NCBI RefSeq assembly: GCF_001642835.1
Contig: NZ_LXEI01000002.1
Span: 496,001 to 560,000, forward strand
From: Pseudotamlana agarivorans
GTDB lineage: Bacteria; Bacteroidota; Bacteroidia; Flavobacteriales; Flavobacteriaceae
Length of the DNA: 64,000 nucleotides
Direction: 5' to 3'
Part shown: positions 18,869-28,128 of the stretch, piece by piece
Layout of the letters: every line of letters begins with the position of its first letter
How positions within the stretch are numbered: position 1 is the stretch's first letter
Translations under genes and position numbers: made by a program
The notes under the pieces: generated by a model
What the model was told of the DNA's origin: nothing
The model's input: only the letters and a program-made list of their open reading frames with translations
The model's database searches: none

Positions 18869-18899
18869 TGTAGCCTATCCCTTTTTAGGGAAGGCTACA
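18869..18899. repeat. Strong isolated hairpin between convergent transcription units
   Basis: TGTAGCC pairs with GGCTACA, with an inner TCCCT/AGGGA stem and a TTTT loop. It has no T tract on either side. It may be an RNA 3'-end stabiliser or the remnant of a repeat element. No second copy was found in the window. Confidence 0.5.
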
Positions 18900-18952
18900 T
18901 AACCGCAAATTAGAGTTAGTCAACAACCTACTTTTTTTAATCAATATGATTT

Positions 18953-18988
18953 AAGTAGACTTAAAGGTTATTTTTTAAGTTCCTACTT
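18953..18988 (-). terminator. Probable terminator hairpin of the T9SS/GH5 unit
   Basis: On the minus strand AAGTAG-GA-ACTTAAA pairs with TTTAAGT-CTACTT. The stem overlaps the stop codon of the carbohydrate-binding protein gene. No long T tract follows directly, so its efficiency is uncertain. Confidence 0.4.
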
Positions 18989-20392
18989 TTTTATAATTCT
19001 TTTTACAGTAATAAAATTATTTACATCTTGAATGCGAACAAGGTAAACACCCGAATTTAATTGGTTTATATTAAGCTGATTATTGCTTAAGGTATTTGTT
19101 TTTAATACTTGTTTACCCATGACATCAAAAATGCGAACTTCTGAAATTTTTTGAACACCATTAATTGTAATTTGAGAAGTTGCAGGGTTTGGATAGATGG
19201 CGATAGAATTAGAATCAAAATCATTTGTACTTAAAGATGAATCAAATTCAAAAGCAACAGAGTTTATGATGATGTTACCAGTTCCAGAAGACCTTCCTTC
19301 TGTAGCTGTACCAGCTTTACTTGAAGCAGTAAATCTAATTCTTATTGAATTTACATCACCGTTCCAGTTAGATAATTCAGTCATGTTAAATGTATAAGTT
19401 TGGAACCCTGAATCACTAGTTGTCATTGTTTGAGGAATTGCAACTTGAGTGTCAGTTCCATTAATGGCAATTGCAGTTATTTCATCATCACCTGTAGATT
19501 CATTTTTTAAAACTATTGTTAATTTATTGTAAGAAGCGGCTGGGATTGGGAAATCGAATAAGTTAAATCTAGCCCATTGATCTGCTGTAGGCACTAATGT
19601 AACTTCACCACCAGTATGAGATGCAAGGTTTAATTGTGCATCTGTTGTCCAACCTTCTAAATCGTTATCTGTATTAAAAGTAAAGTTGTAGTCAAAACTA
19701 GGATTAATTATAAAATTGGCTGTTACTGTTTTATTGGCATCCATTAAAATACTTCCTGGATTTGCAGAACCAGTAAGGTCTCCACTCCAATTGTTAAATT
19801 GCCAGTGTGTTGTTGGTTGTGGTGTTAATGAAACATTATCAGTTGAAGTATAGTAAGATTGGTCTGGACTTTTTACAACGGTACCAGATCCACTTACATT
19901 AGTAGTTAATAATGTACTTCCAGCTGGAAGGTTAAAAGTAAAATAAGCATCATCAATATAAAATGTTCCAGAAGTTACAGCAATGATTCTTAAGTTTGAA
20001 TTATTTCCAGTTTCTAGAGCTGTAAAAGTGTGTGTGTATTCAATCCAATCTCCTGTCATATTAACTTCAGGTCCAGATGGATTACCACAGCAACCAAAAA
20101 ATTGTGCTTTAATAGTTGTACCGGTTGTACCTTTAACTCTAAAAGTAACGGTATAATCACCTGCATAATCTAATGGTGTATTAGGAGAGGATCTAAAGTT
20201 ATTACCTGCAGCAGCCTCAAACTTACCACTTCCTGGTGTTGTGAAACCTTCTGTTGCATCCCAAGAATGAGTGCCGTTAGAGTTCCATCCAGATACGTCG
20301 GCATCAAACGTGTGATTAGTAATTAGTTGATCAAATTGCCCAAATGCGAGTATTGGCAAAATTGCTAATAGTAAAAATGTAATTTTTTTCAT
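18983..20392 (-). CDS. T9SS-secreted carbohydrate-binding protein (CBM4/9-like, InlB-type repeat)
   Basis: 469 residues. Signal peptide 1-18 (LAFGQ). A first beta-sandwich (about 20-155) resembles CBM4/9 modules (LITNHTFDADVSGWNSNGTH). A divergent InlB-B-type repeat follows (about 160-232, GSGTVVKSPDQSYYTSTDNV...WSGDLTG). A second jelly-roll is at about 235-380 (DLEGWTTDAQLNLASHTGG). The C-terminal 75 residues are a type A T9SS sorting domain (IAIYPNPATSQITINGV...GVYLVRI), so the protein is exported and surface-attached or released. No catalytic domain is seen, so it is probably a binding partner for the GH5 enzyme encoded 11 bp upstream. Confidence 0.82.
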   Translation of the reverse strand: MKKITFLLLAILPILAFGQFDQLITNHTFDADVSGWNSNGTHSWDATEGFTTPGSGKFEAAAGNNFRSSPNTPLDYAGDYTVTFRVKGTTGTTIKAQFFGCCGNPSGPEVNMTGDWIEYTHTFTALETGNNSNLRIIAVTSGTFYIDDAYFTFNLPAGSTLLTTNVSGSGTVVKSPDQSYYTSTDNVSLTPQPTTHWQFNNWSGDLTGSANPGSILMDANKTVTANFIINPSFDYNFTFNTDNDLEGWTTDAQLNLASHTGGEVTLVPTADQWARFNLFDFPIPAASYNKLTIVLKNESTGDDEITAIAINGTDTQVAIPQTMTTSDSGFQTYTFNMTELSNWNGDVNSIRIRFTASSKAGTATEGRSSGTGNIIINSVAFEFDSSLSTNDFDSNSIAIYPNPATSQITINGVQKISEVRIFDVMGKQVLKTNTLSNNQLNINQLNSGVYLVRIQDVNNFITVKRIIKK

Positions 20393-20403
20393 GATTATCG
20401 AAT

Positions 20404-21825
20404 TTAGTTTAATATTAATATTTTAGTATTATAATGTGCGCCATTGGTTAATTTGGCTATTAAAATATAGGTGCCATTGGCTATTGCTGGCCAATGTAGT
20501 TGGGTTATATCTTTAGAGTTATTTTTATAAATCATGCTGCCATGAAGGTTATAAAGCTCTACGTTATCTATAGTTTGATTACTTTTAATGTTGATATGGT
20601 CCCTTGAAGGATTCGGAAACACTTTTATTAATTCCGATTTATTACTCTCATTATTACTTAAAGTATTTCCAAGTAAGGCTTCTTTTATACCTTTGGCCCA
20701 AGTTCGTGTTGGCGCTATATAAATGGTCTTTCCCGATTTGTGTCCGGCATCCCAGGCTGTAAACGAAAACCCTAAATCGATGGCTTTTTCAGCTAAATAT
20801 TCATGATACAAAATACGAGAAGCTTCTTCAGGTCCTCCAAAAGCACCATAAGTGTTTTTGTTATAATTGAATCCACCTTCATTATCTGCGCCAAATTCAC
20901 CTAAATAAATAGGGATGTTTTTGTCTGCAGACCAAGTTTGAACGGCTCCGAAATTTTTGTCTATTTCAGTTTTATCAGTAGGGGTACCCCAATCATAATC
21001 ATTATGATTTTCACTAGCGGAAGCTGTGAAATCTCGTGGCCAATAATAATGAAAGGTTGCTATTAAATAGTTGTCCATATTCAAAACCTGATCACTAATT
21101 TGTAGTGGTGCTTCAAATGAATTTTTGCCTCCCCCGGTAATAATAATATTTCGGTAAGTGTTCTTGCCGCCAGTAGATCTAATAATGTTTATTATATCTT
21201 CATTTAAGATGTCCATGTCATTAGCACTCAGACTAAAATATGGCTCGTTTACGACCTCAAATATTAAATTTAAGGAATAATCTTTAAATCTGTTAGCGAT
21301 TGATAACCAAATAGTTCTGAATTTCTCATTATCTGCTGCTCTTTTTGCCGAAGTTGGGTGGGTATAGTAAGGGGCATCTTTACTTTTTGTACTAAACGTA
21401 TGAAGAAACTCATCTTTTAAGGTATTGCCATGAAAATCTAAAACAACAATTAAGTTTTCATTTAAAGCCCAGGTAATTACCTCTTCAATACGGTCTAAAT
21501 AAGCTGGATTTACAACATAATCTGAAGGTGTGCCCGTATACGAAGCAGAAGTGTTTTCAGCTTTTGAATAAACCGATGTATTACCAGAAGTTCTATCTCC
21601 AAAGAAATCTATCGGGATTCGAACTGAAGTAAATCCGGCACTAGCAACGTCTTTTAAATACGTATCAGTTAAAGCTAGCGCCCAATTTCCTTCTTTAGGA
21701 GCACTTAAAACATTACCAATGTTTATACCTCTCCCCATATTCCCAACCATAGTTTGAGGCGTAATTTGAGCATAGCCTAAGGCATAAATTACAAATGCGA
21801 TAATAAACATTGAATAGTGTTTCAT
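20404..21825 (-). CDS. T9SS-secreted GH5-family glycoside hydrolase (cellulase/mannanase fold)
   Basis: 473 residues from the ATG at 21825; a TTG two codons upstream is in frame but unlikely. Signal peptide to about residue 20 (YALGYAQ). The TIM barrel (about 25-370) has the GH5 hallmarks RGINIGN, SVRIPIDF, VVLDFHGN, the acid/base Glu194 in FEVVNEPYF and the nucleophile Glu310 in YLGEFGAD. The C-terminal 75 residues are a T9SS sorting domain (VFPNPSRDHINIKS). GH5 enzymes cut beta-1,4 glucans, mannans or related chains with retention; specificity cannot be decided here. The downstream carbohydrate-binding protein is 11 bp away and is probably co-expressed. A lysate-free, surface-acting endo-hydrolase is the likely role. 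Confidence 0.88.
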   Translation of the reverse strand: MKHYSMFIIAFVIYALGYAQITPQTMVGNMGRGINIGNVLSAPKEGNWALALTDTYLKDVASAGFTSVRIPIDFFGDRTSGNTSVYSKAENTSASYTGTPSDYVVNPAYLDRIEEVITWALNENLIVVLDFHGNTLKDEFLHTFSTKSKDAPYYTHPTSAKRAADNEKFRTIWLSIANRFKDYSLNLIFEVVNEPYFSLSANDMDILNEDIINIIRSTGGKNTYRNIIITGGGKNSFEAPLQISDQVLNMDNYLIATFHYYWPRDFTASASENHNDYDWGTPTDKTEIDKNFGAVQTWSADKNIPIYLGEFGADNEGGFNYNKNTYGAFGGPEEASRILYHEYLAEKAIDLGFSFTAWDAGHKSGKTIYIAPTRTWAKGIKEALLGNTLSNNESNKSELIKVFPNPSRDHINIKSNQTIDNVELYNLHGSMIYKNNSKDITQLHWPAIANGTYILIAKLTNGAHYNTKILILN

Positions 21826-21838
21826 GTACAAATAGCTA

Positions 21839-22183
21839 TTAATTCTCCTCCTGTTCTTTACCTTTTTTTCGTGCTTTTATTTGCTCTTTAGTAAGCACTT
21901 CTTTAAATACTTTCTGATTATAATTTTTTATGATTGCTTTGGTCTCCGTATCATCGGCACCTGCTTTTTTTGCTTTTCTTATAGCTTGAGTTCTTTCGAT
22001 ATATAATTTTTGAATTTCTGATTTTTGAGCTTCCGATAATGCTTGTGTTTTATCTCCGGTAATTATATCAGTATTTAGTTCTTCAACTTTTTGGTTTGCT
22101 TTTTCAATAAGCTTTTCCGATTGTGCGAAGCCTGAAAGAGCAAGTCCTATGAATAGGAGGGCTGCAAATATTATTTTTTTCAT
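21839..22183 (-). CDS. Small secreted charged helical protein of unknown function
   Basis: 114 residues with a clear signal peptide (cleavage after SGFAQ, about residue 21). The mature part is almost entirely charged helix (EKANQKVEELNTDIITGD, EIQKLYIERTQAIRKAKK, KEQIKARKKGKEQEEN). The helical hairpin pattern with an LTxEQ-like motif near the end recalls Spy/CpxP-like periplasmic proteins, but there is no direct motif match. It lies 13 bp upstream of the GH5 start and may be the first gene of that unit. I do not recognise a specific family. Confidence 0.7.
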   Translation of the reverse strand: MKKIIFAALLFIGLALSGFAQSEKLIEKANQKVEELNTDIITGDKTQALSEAQKSEIQKLYIERTQAIRKAKKAGADDTETKAIIKNYNQKVFKEVLTKEQIKARKKGKEQEEN

Positions 22184-22351
22184 AATGATGTGATTTGTTT
22201 GTTCTGTAAAATTATATAACTAGACCTTTAATGAGGTTTGATTAGAGTCTGAAAAGGTTTGAAAATCGTGAAAACCCTATGTTTATTGACGAATATGAGG
22301 ATTTTTACGGGGGGGCTAATGGCTACTTTGTTAAATAATGAACTAAAAAAT

Positions 22352-23227
22352 TTAGTTGTTTTGAGGAAACAATTGCCATAATCCATCTACATTTTCTTGT
22401 AAAATCACTTCAGGATCGCCACCTTTTACATGGCCTAAAATTCCAAAAGGGCCTTTGTAATTTAAATCCAATAATTGTTGAATCATGTCTTTTTCAAGAT
22501 CACCATCACCAATAGTTATAATTTTCGGACCGTCTTTTTTCATGCCATTTAAATTAACACACCATAAATAGGGCATTAACAATTTTATATGTTTAGAGTA
22601 GTTTTCTATATCGTGATGGGCATGATGAAAATTAAAAACCACACCCAAATTTTCGTTAGGAAGTGCTTTAATAATTTTTAATTGATTTTCGGTTTGTCCA
22701 GCCCAACCACCATGATTGTAAAGGGCAATTTTACAGCCTAATTTTGTTGCACGATTAGATAAATAGGATACCATGCTTACAGCATCATCTAAAGCTTCAG
22801 CATCCGATAAATTTTCAAAATGTTTGGGATCGAATCCTATCCAGATTTGGGTTTTTAATCCAACTGCTTTTAAGTTTTTAAAAACAGCTTCATTTTGGTC
22901 TCGTAATGCATTTGGTTGGTCTTTGTCCAAGTTTAAATACAGCCAAACCGCATCAATTTTTACGTTTTCGGCTTGAGCAAGTTCCCATTCTTCCTGCATG
23001 GTTGGTATGTGTTTTGGCCTATTTCCGTAGCCATAACGCTCGAATCCTAAATGTTTCAGCATGTCGATACGGGCTTTTGGACTTCTTTCTTTTACATCGA
23101 AACCTACAATAGACCAAGGGACAAGGTTGCTTTTTTCAAAAGGATAACGCTTTGTGCTTTCCTGTTTAGAAGTTTTGCAACTCCAAAAACTAATAATTAA
23201 AACGATTAAATACAGCGTTTTTTTCAT
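22352..23227 (-). CDS. Lipoprotein sugar-phosphate isomerase/epimerase-like TIM barrel
   Basis: 291 residues with a lipoprotein signal (LIISFWSC, Cys17). The fold is a xylose-isomerase-like AP-endonuclease-2 TIM barrel with the order GFERYGY, KIDAVWLYLN, GLKTQIWIGF, KIALYNHGGW, LGVVFNFHHAHH and VNLNGMK. The histidine and acidic residues (NHGGW, HHAHH, GDGDL) resemble metal-site positions of this superfamily. Cytoplasmic members isomerise sugars; this one is exported and membrane-anchored, as seen for some proteins of flavobacterial and planctomycete loci. Its true reaction is unknown. It stands alone after the ninth sulfatase (116-bp gap) and has two copies of a putative operator upstream. 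Confidence 0.75.
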   Translation of the reverse strand: MKKTLYLIVLIISFWSCKTSKQESTKRYPFEKSNLVPWSIVGFDVKERSPKARIDMLKHLGFERYGYGNRPKHIPTMQEEWELAQAENVKIDAVWLYLNLDKDQPNALRDQNEAVFKNLKAVGLKTQIWIGFDPKHFENLSDAEALDDAVSMVSYLSNRATKLGCKIALYNHGGWAGQTENQLKIIKALPNENLGVVFNFHHAHHDIENYSKHIKLLMPYLWCVNLNGMKKDGPKIITIGDGDLEKDMIQQLLDLNYKGPFGILGHVKGGDPEVILQENVDGLWQLFPQNN

Positions 23228-23285
23228 GTAAGCTTAGTTTGTTTCAGTTATTTCAAATCTAAAGTTAAGCACTGGTAATAAGGTT

Positions 23286-23320
23286 TAATAATTGTTTGAT
23301 TAGTAGTAATTATCGTCAAA
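23286..23320 (-). promoter_or_regulatory. Tandem putative operator (CAATWATTGTCAAA family), site 1
   Basis: On the + strand TAATAATTGTTTGA (23286-23299) and TAATTATCGTCAAA (23307-23320) match the element found before SusC (53955) at 10 and 12 of 14 bases. The two copies are 21 bp apart, about two helical turns. The better copy lies 80-93 bp upstream of the start codon of the isomerase-like gene. Confidence 0.5.
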
Positions 23321-23342
23321 CATCACATAATGAAAGGTTTGT

Positions 23343-24770
23343 TTAGTATTTAAAATCAGGGTTTGGTTTTGGCGATTCATAACCTGTTTCTGTTTTCCAA
23401 AGCTCTAAACGTTTTTTTAATTTTGAAATAACTTGCGGATTTTCTTTAGAAACCTCTCTGGTTTCATAAGGATCCGAATTTAAATTGAATAGGGTATAGG
23501 TCGACGTTTCTACAGCTTCAGTCATTTTATAACCATCCATTTGAATCACATTCACCCATGCGCTGGCAAAAGTTTTTGTTTTTTCGTTATACCGTGCGTA
23601 ATTGGTGTACTCCCAAATAAGTGCATCACGATTGGTTTTTGAAGCTTTACCTAATAAAATTTGCGATAAGTCTTCACCATCTAAAACGTAGTTTTCTGGT
23701 TTTGGTGATTGAGTTAAACCTAAAAGTGTTGGATAAAGATCCACATGAATTATTGGTGCTTCGGAAGTAGAACCTCCTTTTATTTTATTTTTCCATTTGA
23801 AAATATATGGCACACGAATGCCGCCTTCTAAAGTCTGACCTTTAACGCCTCGATATGGCTGATTAAAAATATTACTTTCCGTTTTGTAATGCCCATTATC
23901 GCTAGTAAAAACAATGATGGTGTCGTCTTCTAAACCTAAATCTTCTAAGGTTTTTAATAATTGACCAAGGCTATCATCTAGACTTTTTATCATGGCTAAA
24001 ACCTTGATTTCATCTGGGCCAACGTCTTTGTTTCCTTTTAGTTTTTGTTTGAAATGTTTGAGATATTCAGCTTTTGGCTCTAAAGGTTTATGCACCAAAT
24101 AATACGGCACATAAGCAAAAAATGCTTTGTTTTCTGATTGCGCTTTTTTAATAAAATTGATGGTTTTTTCAGTTATTACATCGGCTGAATATTGCGTGTT
24201 ATCCAACTGGTTTTGCTCAGGAAACGTCTTAAAATTATAATGTCCTGTAATTTCGTAACCTTCATCAAACCCTTGATTTTGAATTTGTAACGCGCCTTTT
24301 CCTAAATGCCATTTGCCATAAGCTGCTGTTGCGTAATGGTTATTTTTTAATGCTTCTGCAATAGTAATTTCATCTAAAGATAATCCGGCACCCGTACCTT
24401 TTACTCTGTTAATTTCGGGAGGAAGAAAGCGCATGGCTTGCAATGTTTTTTTATCTGTTTTATAGCGATCTGCCACACGGTATACTTTATGTCTTGGTAC
24501 ATAGTGTCCAGACATGATGGATGCTCTCGACGGCGCACAAGTCGGGTCGTTGGAATAGCCATTTGTAAAATGCAAACCTTCGGCATATAGTTTATCAATA
24601 TTGGGCGACTCAACTAATGTATTTCCGTAACAGTTTAGAGCATTTACTCCTAAATCATCAGCCAAAATAAAAACGATATTGGGTTGTTTCTTATCGGATT
24701 TGGCATTCGGTTTCTGAGCATTACAAAAACTGAAAGCTAAAAGAGACACTAAAAAAATTATTCTATTCAT
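23343..24770 (-). CDS. S1-family sulfatase (secreted)
   Basis: 475 residues with a signal peptide (SFCNAQ, about residue 19). The formylglycine site is Cys78 in TCAPSRASIMSG, so the protein needs maturation of this cysteine. Metal ligands are ADDLG near residue 38 and FTSDNGHY in the second half; other marks are KWHLGKG and the TFEGGIRVPYIF-like stretch TLEGGIRVPYIF. It hydrolyses sulfate esters. From the overall pattern it is close to arylsulfatase A-like enzymes acting on algal polysaccharides; the position of the sulfate it removes is unknown. It is the last sulfatase of the minus-strand run, 31 bp after the frameshifted GH29. Confidence 0.92.
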   Translation of the reverse strand: MNRIIFLVSLLAFSFCNAQKPNAKSDKKQPNIVFILADDLGVNALNCYGNTLVESPNIDKLYAEGLHFTNGYSNDPTCAPSRASIMSGHYVPRHKVYRVADRYKTDKKTLQAMRFLPPEINRVKGTGAGLSLDEITIAEALKNNHYATAAYGKWHLGKGALQIQNQGFDEGYEITGHYNFKTFPEQNQLDNTQYSADVITEKTINFIKKAQSENKAFFAYVPYYLVHKPLEPKAEYLKHFKQKLKGNKDVGPDEIKVLAMIKSLDDSLGQLLKTLEDLGLEDDTIIVFTSDNGHYKTESNIFNQPYRGVKGQTLEGGIRVPYIFKWKNKIKGGSTSEAPIIHVDLYPTLLGLTQSPKPENYVLDGEDLSQILLGKASKTNRDALIWEYTNYARYNEKTKTFASAWVNVIQMDGYKMTEAVETSTYTLFNLNSDPYETREVSKENPQVISKLKKRLELWKTETGYESPKPNPDFKY

Positions 24771-24801
24771 CTTAAAAACGGTTTATGATTTTGAGGACAT
24801 T

Positions 24802-25632
24802 TTACTTCAATGGTGCGTATAATTCAAATTCGGCCAAATAATAATCTTTCGTGTTTTTAACTTTCAAACGGATTTTATCGGTTGTAACAGGAGTTTTTAA
24901 GTACTTTAATGGCTCGAATTTAGGTTTCCATTTATAAATCGTTTTCCATCCACCATTACCATCGGGAATCTGTAATTCAGGGTTGTTTTTCGTCACCCAT
25001 TCTTCACCACGACCAGCAACAAAACTTTCAATAGTTACGGGTTTTTCAAAATTGGCTTGAATCCAAATGTCTTTATTTTTTTTAGTAGACGCATGCCAAA
25101 CCGTTGTTGGGTTACCATCTATAACATTTTTTGTTGCTTCTTGGTTTTGTGAAGCCGTTAAAGTCGCTTGTTGTGTTAAGGTTTTTATAGAGTACATTGG
25201 TGTCATGTCCATGGCACTGGCATTCAATTCAATGGCTACAGTCGTTACTATTCTTTCTAAAGATTGCTTTGGAATAGTTAACGTGTAATTTTCAGTATTT
25301 TGAGATAATTCAATCTTCTTCCCATTTAATAATGAAACCGATTTAATTGTTTTATTAGGGAAATTAGGCAAGGTTAATGTGCCGTTTTTTTGCCAATTGA
25401 AAACATGCAAAAATACTTTATTGCCTTTTCGCGTTGAAACACCCCAATTACTTGGGAAGTAGGGGCCACCCCGGCTTCCTGCAATACTTTTTTCGCCATT
25501 AACTGCCCACCAATCGGCAATTTGCTCCAAACGTTTTACTTCTTCAGGATTTAAAGCACCATCGCCCATTGGACCAATATTTAATAACATATTGCCATCG
25601 GCTCCCCAAGTGTAAAGCAGAATCTGCATCAA
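24802..25632 (-). pseudogene. C-terminal part of frameshifted GH29 alpha-L-fucosidase-like gene
   Basis: This 276-codon frame has no signal peptide and starts inside a domain. Reading further back in the same frame gives HTPEHTVSQFNNQQLWEACH then TTTSQWGYNPDTNVKSLKQL, the conserved WExC...WGY region of GH29, which joins seamlessly to the upstream half when one base is restored near 25749. This part contributes the end of the TIM barrel (GNMLLNIGPMGDG), a beta-sandwich (about 55-120) and a discoidin-like F5/8 type C binding domain (about 145-276). The reconstructed protein would be about 570 residues. It is disrupted either in the genome or by a sequencing error. Confidence 0.8.
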
Positions 25633-25646
25633 TTGTTTAAGGCTTT

Positions 25647-26516
25647 TTACGTTTGTGTCTGGGTTGTATCCCCACTGGCTTGTTGTGGTATGGCAAGCCT
25701 CCCAAAGTTGTTGGTTGTTAAACTGACTAACCGTATGTTCGGGCGTGTGAAATCGGCACCAACACCACCGCGGTCATTTACCATAGCATCGGGCTGTAAT
25801 TCACGAATTCTTGTCATGACTTCTGCAGAAGTATTTTTCCAATCGCCAGGACCCAAACCATCAAACCAAATTTCATTTATTTTACCATAATTGTTTAATA
25901 ACTCTTCCATTTGAGCCTTGTAGAAAGTAATATATCTATCATGATGATCTTTGGAATCGCAATCAGGATTATACCAATCTCGAGGCGAATAATAAAATCC
26001 GAAATCGAAATTTTGTTTTCTACAGGCTTGTTCTAATTCTTTTAAAATATCTTTCCCATAAGGGGTATTCATGATATCGTAATCTGTTACTTTAGAATCG
26101 AACATGGAAAACCCAGCGTGATGTTTTGCCGTAAATACGAGGTATTTCATCCCAGCACGTTTGGCTAAATCTACAATATAGTCTGGATCGTACTTTGTAG
26201 GATTAAAGGTTTTGTATTGCACATCGTAAACTTCGGGTTCGATATCTGCTATTTTATATGGTTTCCCTCCTGGTTTATGACTTTTACTGTTTCGAGAATG
26301 ACTGAGTTGTTTGCCTAGCTGACTTATAGGTCCCCAATGAATAAACATCCCAAAACGTTTGTCTTTAAAACGTTCTACGGCTTCCGGACTGGCTTTTTCA
26401 ACTTTTACGTTTTTGTCTACTTTATAAGACTGAATTTCATCTTTTTGAGCAAATAGATTGGTGTGCGTTGCAAATACTATAGCAATGGCTAGTAAACAGT
26501 TTCTTTTTATTATCAT
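25647..26516 (-). pseudogene. N-terminal part of frameshifted GH29 alpha-L-fucosidase-like gene
   Basis: The start ATG at 26516, 2 bp after the stop of the upstream sulfatase, gives the signal peptide MIIKRNCLLAIAIVFATHTN; the ATG at 26558 would lie inside that sulfatase. GH29 marks: RFGMFIHWG, AKHHAGFSMFDSKVTDYD and the nucleophile Asp219 in EIWFDGLGPG. After GVGADF the frame changes: one missing C near 25749 turns the expected HTPEHTVSQF into TRPNIRLVSL, and translation ends at 25647. Family members release alpha-L-fucose, and some from red-algal loci release L-galactose. As written, the product lacks the end of the barrel and should be inactive. Confidence 0.8.
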
Positions 26517-26518
26517 GC

Positions 26519-28084
26519 TTAGTTGTGTTTGTTTTTCAACCAAAACAGGGCTTTCCATGTTTTTGGACCTTCATTTTCTAAGTTTTCTCCTTCGGTGCTT
26601 CTTCCGTTAAAAATGATGTTGTTTAAAGTTGATGTGAGTTCTTGTGTTTTATCCGCGTAAGCGTTATCATAAAATAAATTATTTTTTTCTGAAGGATCTT
26701 TTGCAATATTGAACAAATAACTATTTCCTTTTTTAGGATTTAAATCCATTTTCCAATCGCCTTTTCTAATGGAAAATCGACCTGCAAAATTACTATACAC
26801 CGAGGCTTCTCGACTATAGTCATTCTTGCCCTTCAACAATGATAAAATGCTGTAACTGTCTACACCTTGATTAGGATCTGTTTTTACTTTCAAAATATCG
26901 GCGCAGGTGGCATATAAATCGCCTAAGGAGATTGTTGTATTATTTTTTGAATTGGGTTGCACTACGTTTTTCCACTGCACAATAAAGGGAACTGTATGTC
27001 CGCCTTGATGTAACGTGGCTTTTCTGCCTCGTAAATTTTTACTTGGTTTATGTTGGTATTTAGATTCAAATTCAACGGGGAAAGAAGATTTTGATGCGCC
27101 ATTATCTGCTGTAAAAATAATGATGGTATTGTTTTCTATACCATTAGCTTTTATAGCCGAAACAATTTGACCTACCGTCCAATCTAATTCCTGAATAAAA
27201 TCGCCATAAATTCCAGCTTTGCTTGTGCCCAAAAATTCATCTCTTGGGTAAACAGGGGTATGGGGAGCAGTTAAGGGAATGTATAAAAAAAATGGTTTGT
27301 CTTTTTTGTGATTATTTATGTATGCTACCGATTTATTGGTTAAATCTAACATGACCTGTTCGGCTTTAAAACCTGGAGCTTTATCTCCTTTACGTTTTAA
27401 TTTTTGTCCACCAACTAAATCATTTTTTCGGCCACCAGGAAAATCTTTATCCTTTCCATCGGGTTTCATGGTTTCTGTTGGGAGAGCTATGAGTTTATTA
27501 TTTTCTGAATATACATAAGGCGGAAAATCTAACGAGGCATTTAATCCGAAGAAATAATCAAAACCGCAATCTGTTGGGCCTCCTGTAAAGGGTTTACTGT
27601 AATCTACTTTTTTGCTGATATCTTCATTAAACTGATATGGGTTTTTCGGATTCATTTCAAGGCTAGCCTCATCTTCAATAACCCAATTCCAGCCCAAGTG
27701 CCACTTTCCAATCATAGCAGTTTCATAACCATTTCGTTGTAATAGTTTAGGCGCTGTATCTTTTGTGTCCTCGATCATTGCTTTAGAATAGCCATCCAAT
27801 ACTCTAGATTTTAATCGAGTTCTCCAAGCGTATTCGCCAGTCATAATGCTATATCGAGAAGGCGTACATACCGATGATGTGGTATGTGCATCAGTAAAAC
27901 TAATGCCGTTATCTATCAATAAATCGATATTAGGCGTGTTTACTTTTGCTTCAGGGTTTAAACCAGAAACATCGCCAATACCCATGTCGTCTGCTAAAAT
28001 ATAGACGATATTTGGCTGCTGGGTTTGTGCGTTTAAAAGCGAAAAGCTAAGCAAGCATACCATGAGAAAAAATGTCTTAGTCAT
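26519..28084 (-). CDS. S1-family sulfatase (secreted)
   Basis: 521 residues with a signal peptide (cleavage after LLNAQ, residue 20). The formylglycine site is Cys73 in SVCTPSRYSIMTG. ADDMGIGDVS at 31-40, IGKWHLGW, HTPVYPRDEFLG, IFTADNGASK and GGHTVPFIVQW are present, so metal- and sulfate-binding positions look intact. The ADDMGxGD and GGHxVPF patterns are typical of arylsulfatase A/GALNS-like enzymes that attack galactose or N-acetylgalactosamine sulfates, which would fit an algal galactan; this is inference. The stop lies 2 bp before the GH29 start codon, so translation of the two is probably coupled. Confidence 0.93.
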   Translation of the reverse strand: MTKTFFLMVCLLSFSLLNAQTQQPNIVYILADDMGIGDVSGLNPEAKVNTPNIDLLIDNGISFTDAHTTSSVCTPSRYSIMTGEYAWRTRLKSRVLDGYSKAMIEDTKDTAPKLLQRNGYETAMIGKWHLGWNWVIEDEASLEMNPKNPYQFNEDISKKVDYSKPFTGGPTDCGFDYFFGLNASLDFPPYVYSENNKLIALPTETMKPDGKDKDFPGGRKNDLVGGQKLKRKGDKAPGFKAEQVMLDLTNKSVAYINNHKKDKPFFLYIPLTAPHTPVYPRDEFLGTSKAGIYGDFIQELDWTVGQIVSAIKANGIENNTIIIFTADNGASKSSFPVEFESKYQHKPSKNLRGRKATLHQGGHTVPFIVQWKNVVQPNSKNNTTISLGDLYATCADILKVKTDPNQGVDSYSILSLLKGKNDYSREASVYSNFAGRFSIRKGDWKMDLNPKKGNSYLFNIAKDPSEKNNLFYDNAYADKTQELTSTLNNIIFNGRSTEGENLENEGPKTWKALFWLKNKHN

Positions 28085-28128
28085 GAGTAGTAATTAGTTT
28101 TTTTGAATGGTATTATTTTTATTAATAG

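Noticed and set aside
26517-26558. Longer start of the GH29 frame (MESPVLVEKQ...)
   Set aside because: It lies inside the upstream sulfatase and would bury the signal peptide; the ATG at 26516 is better.
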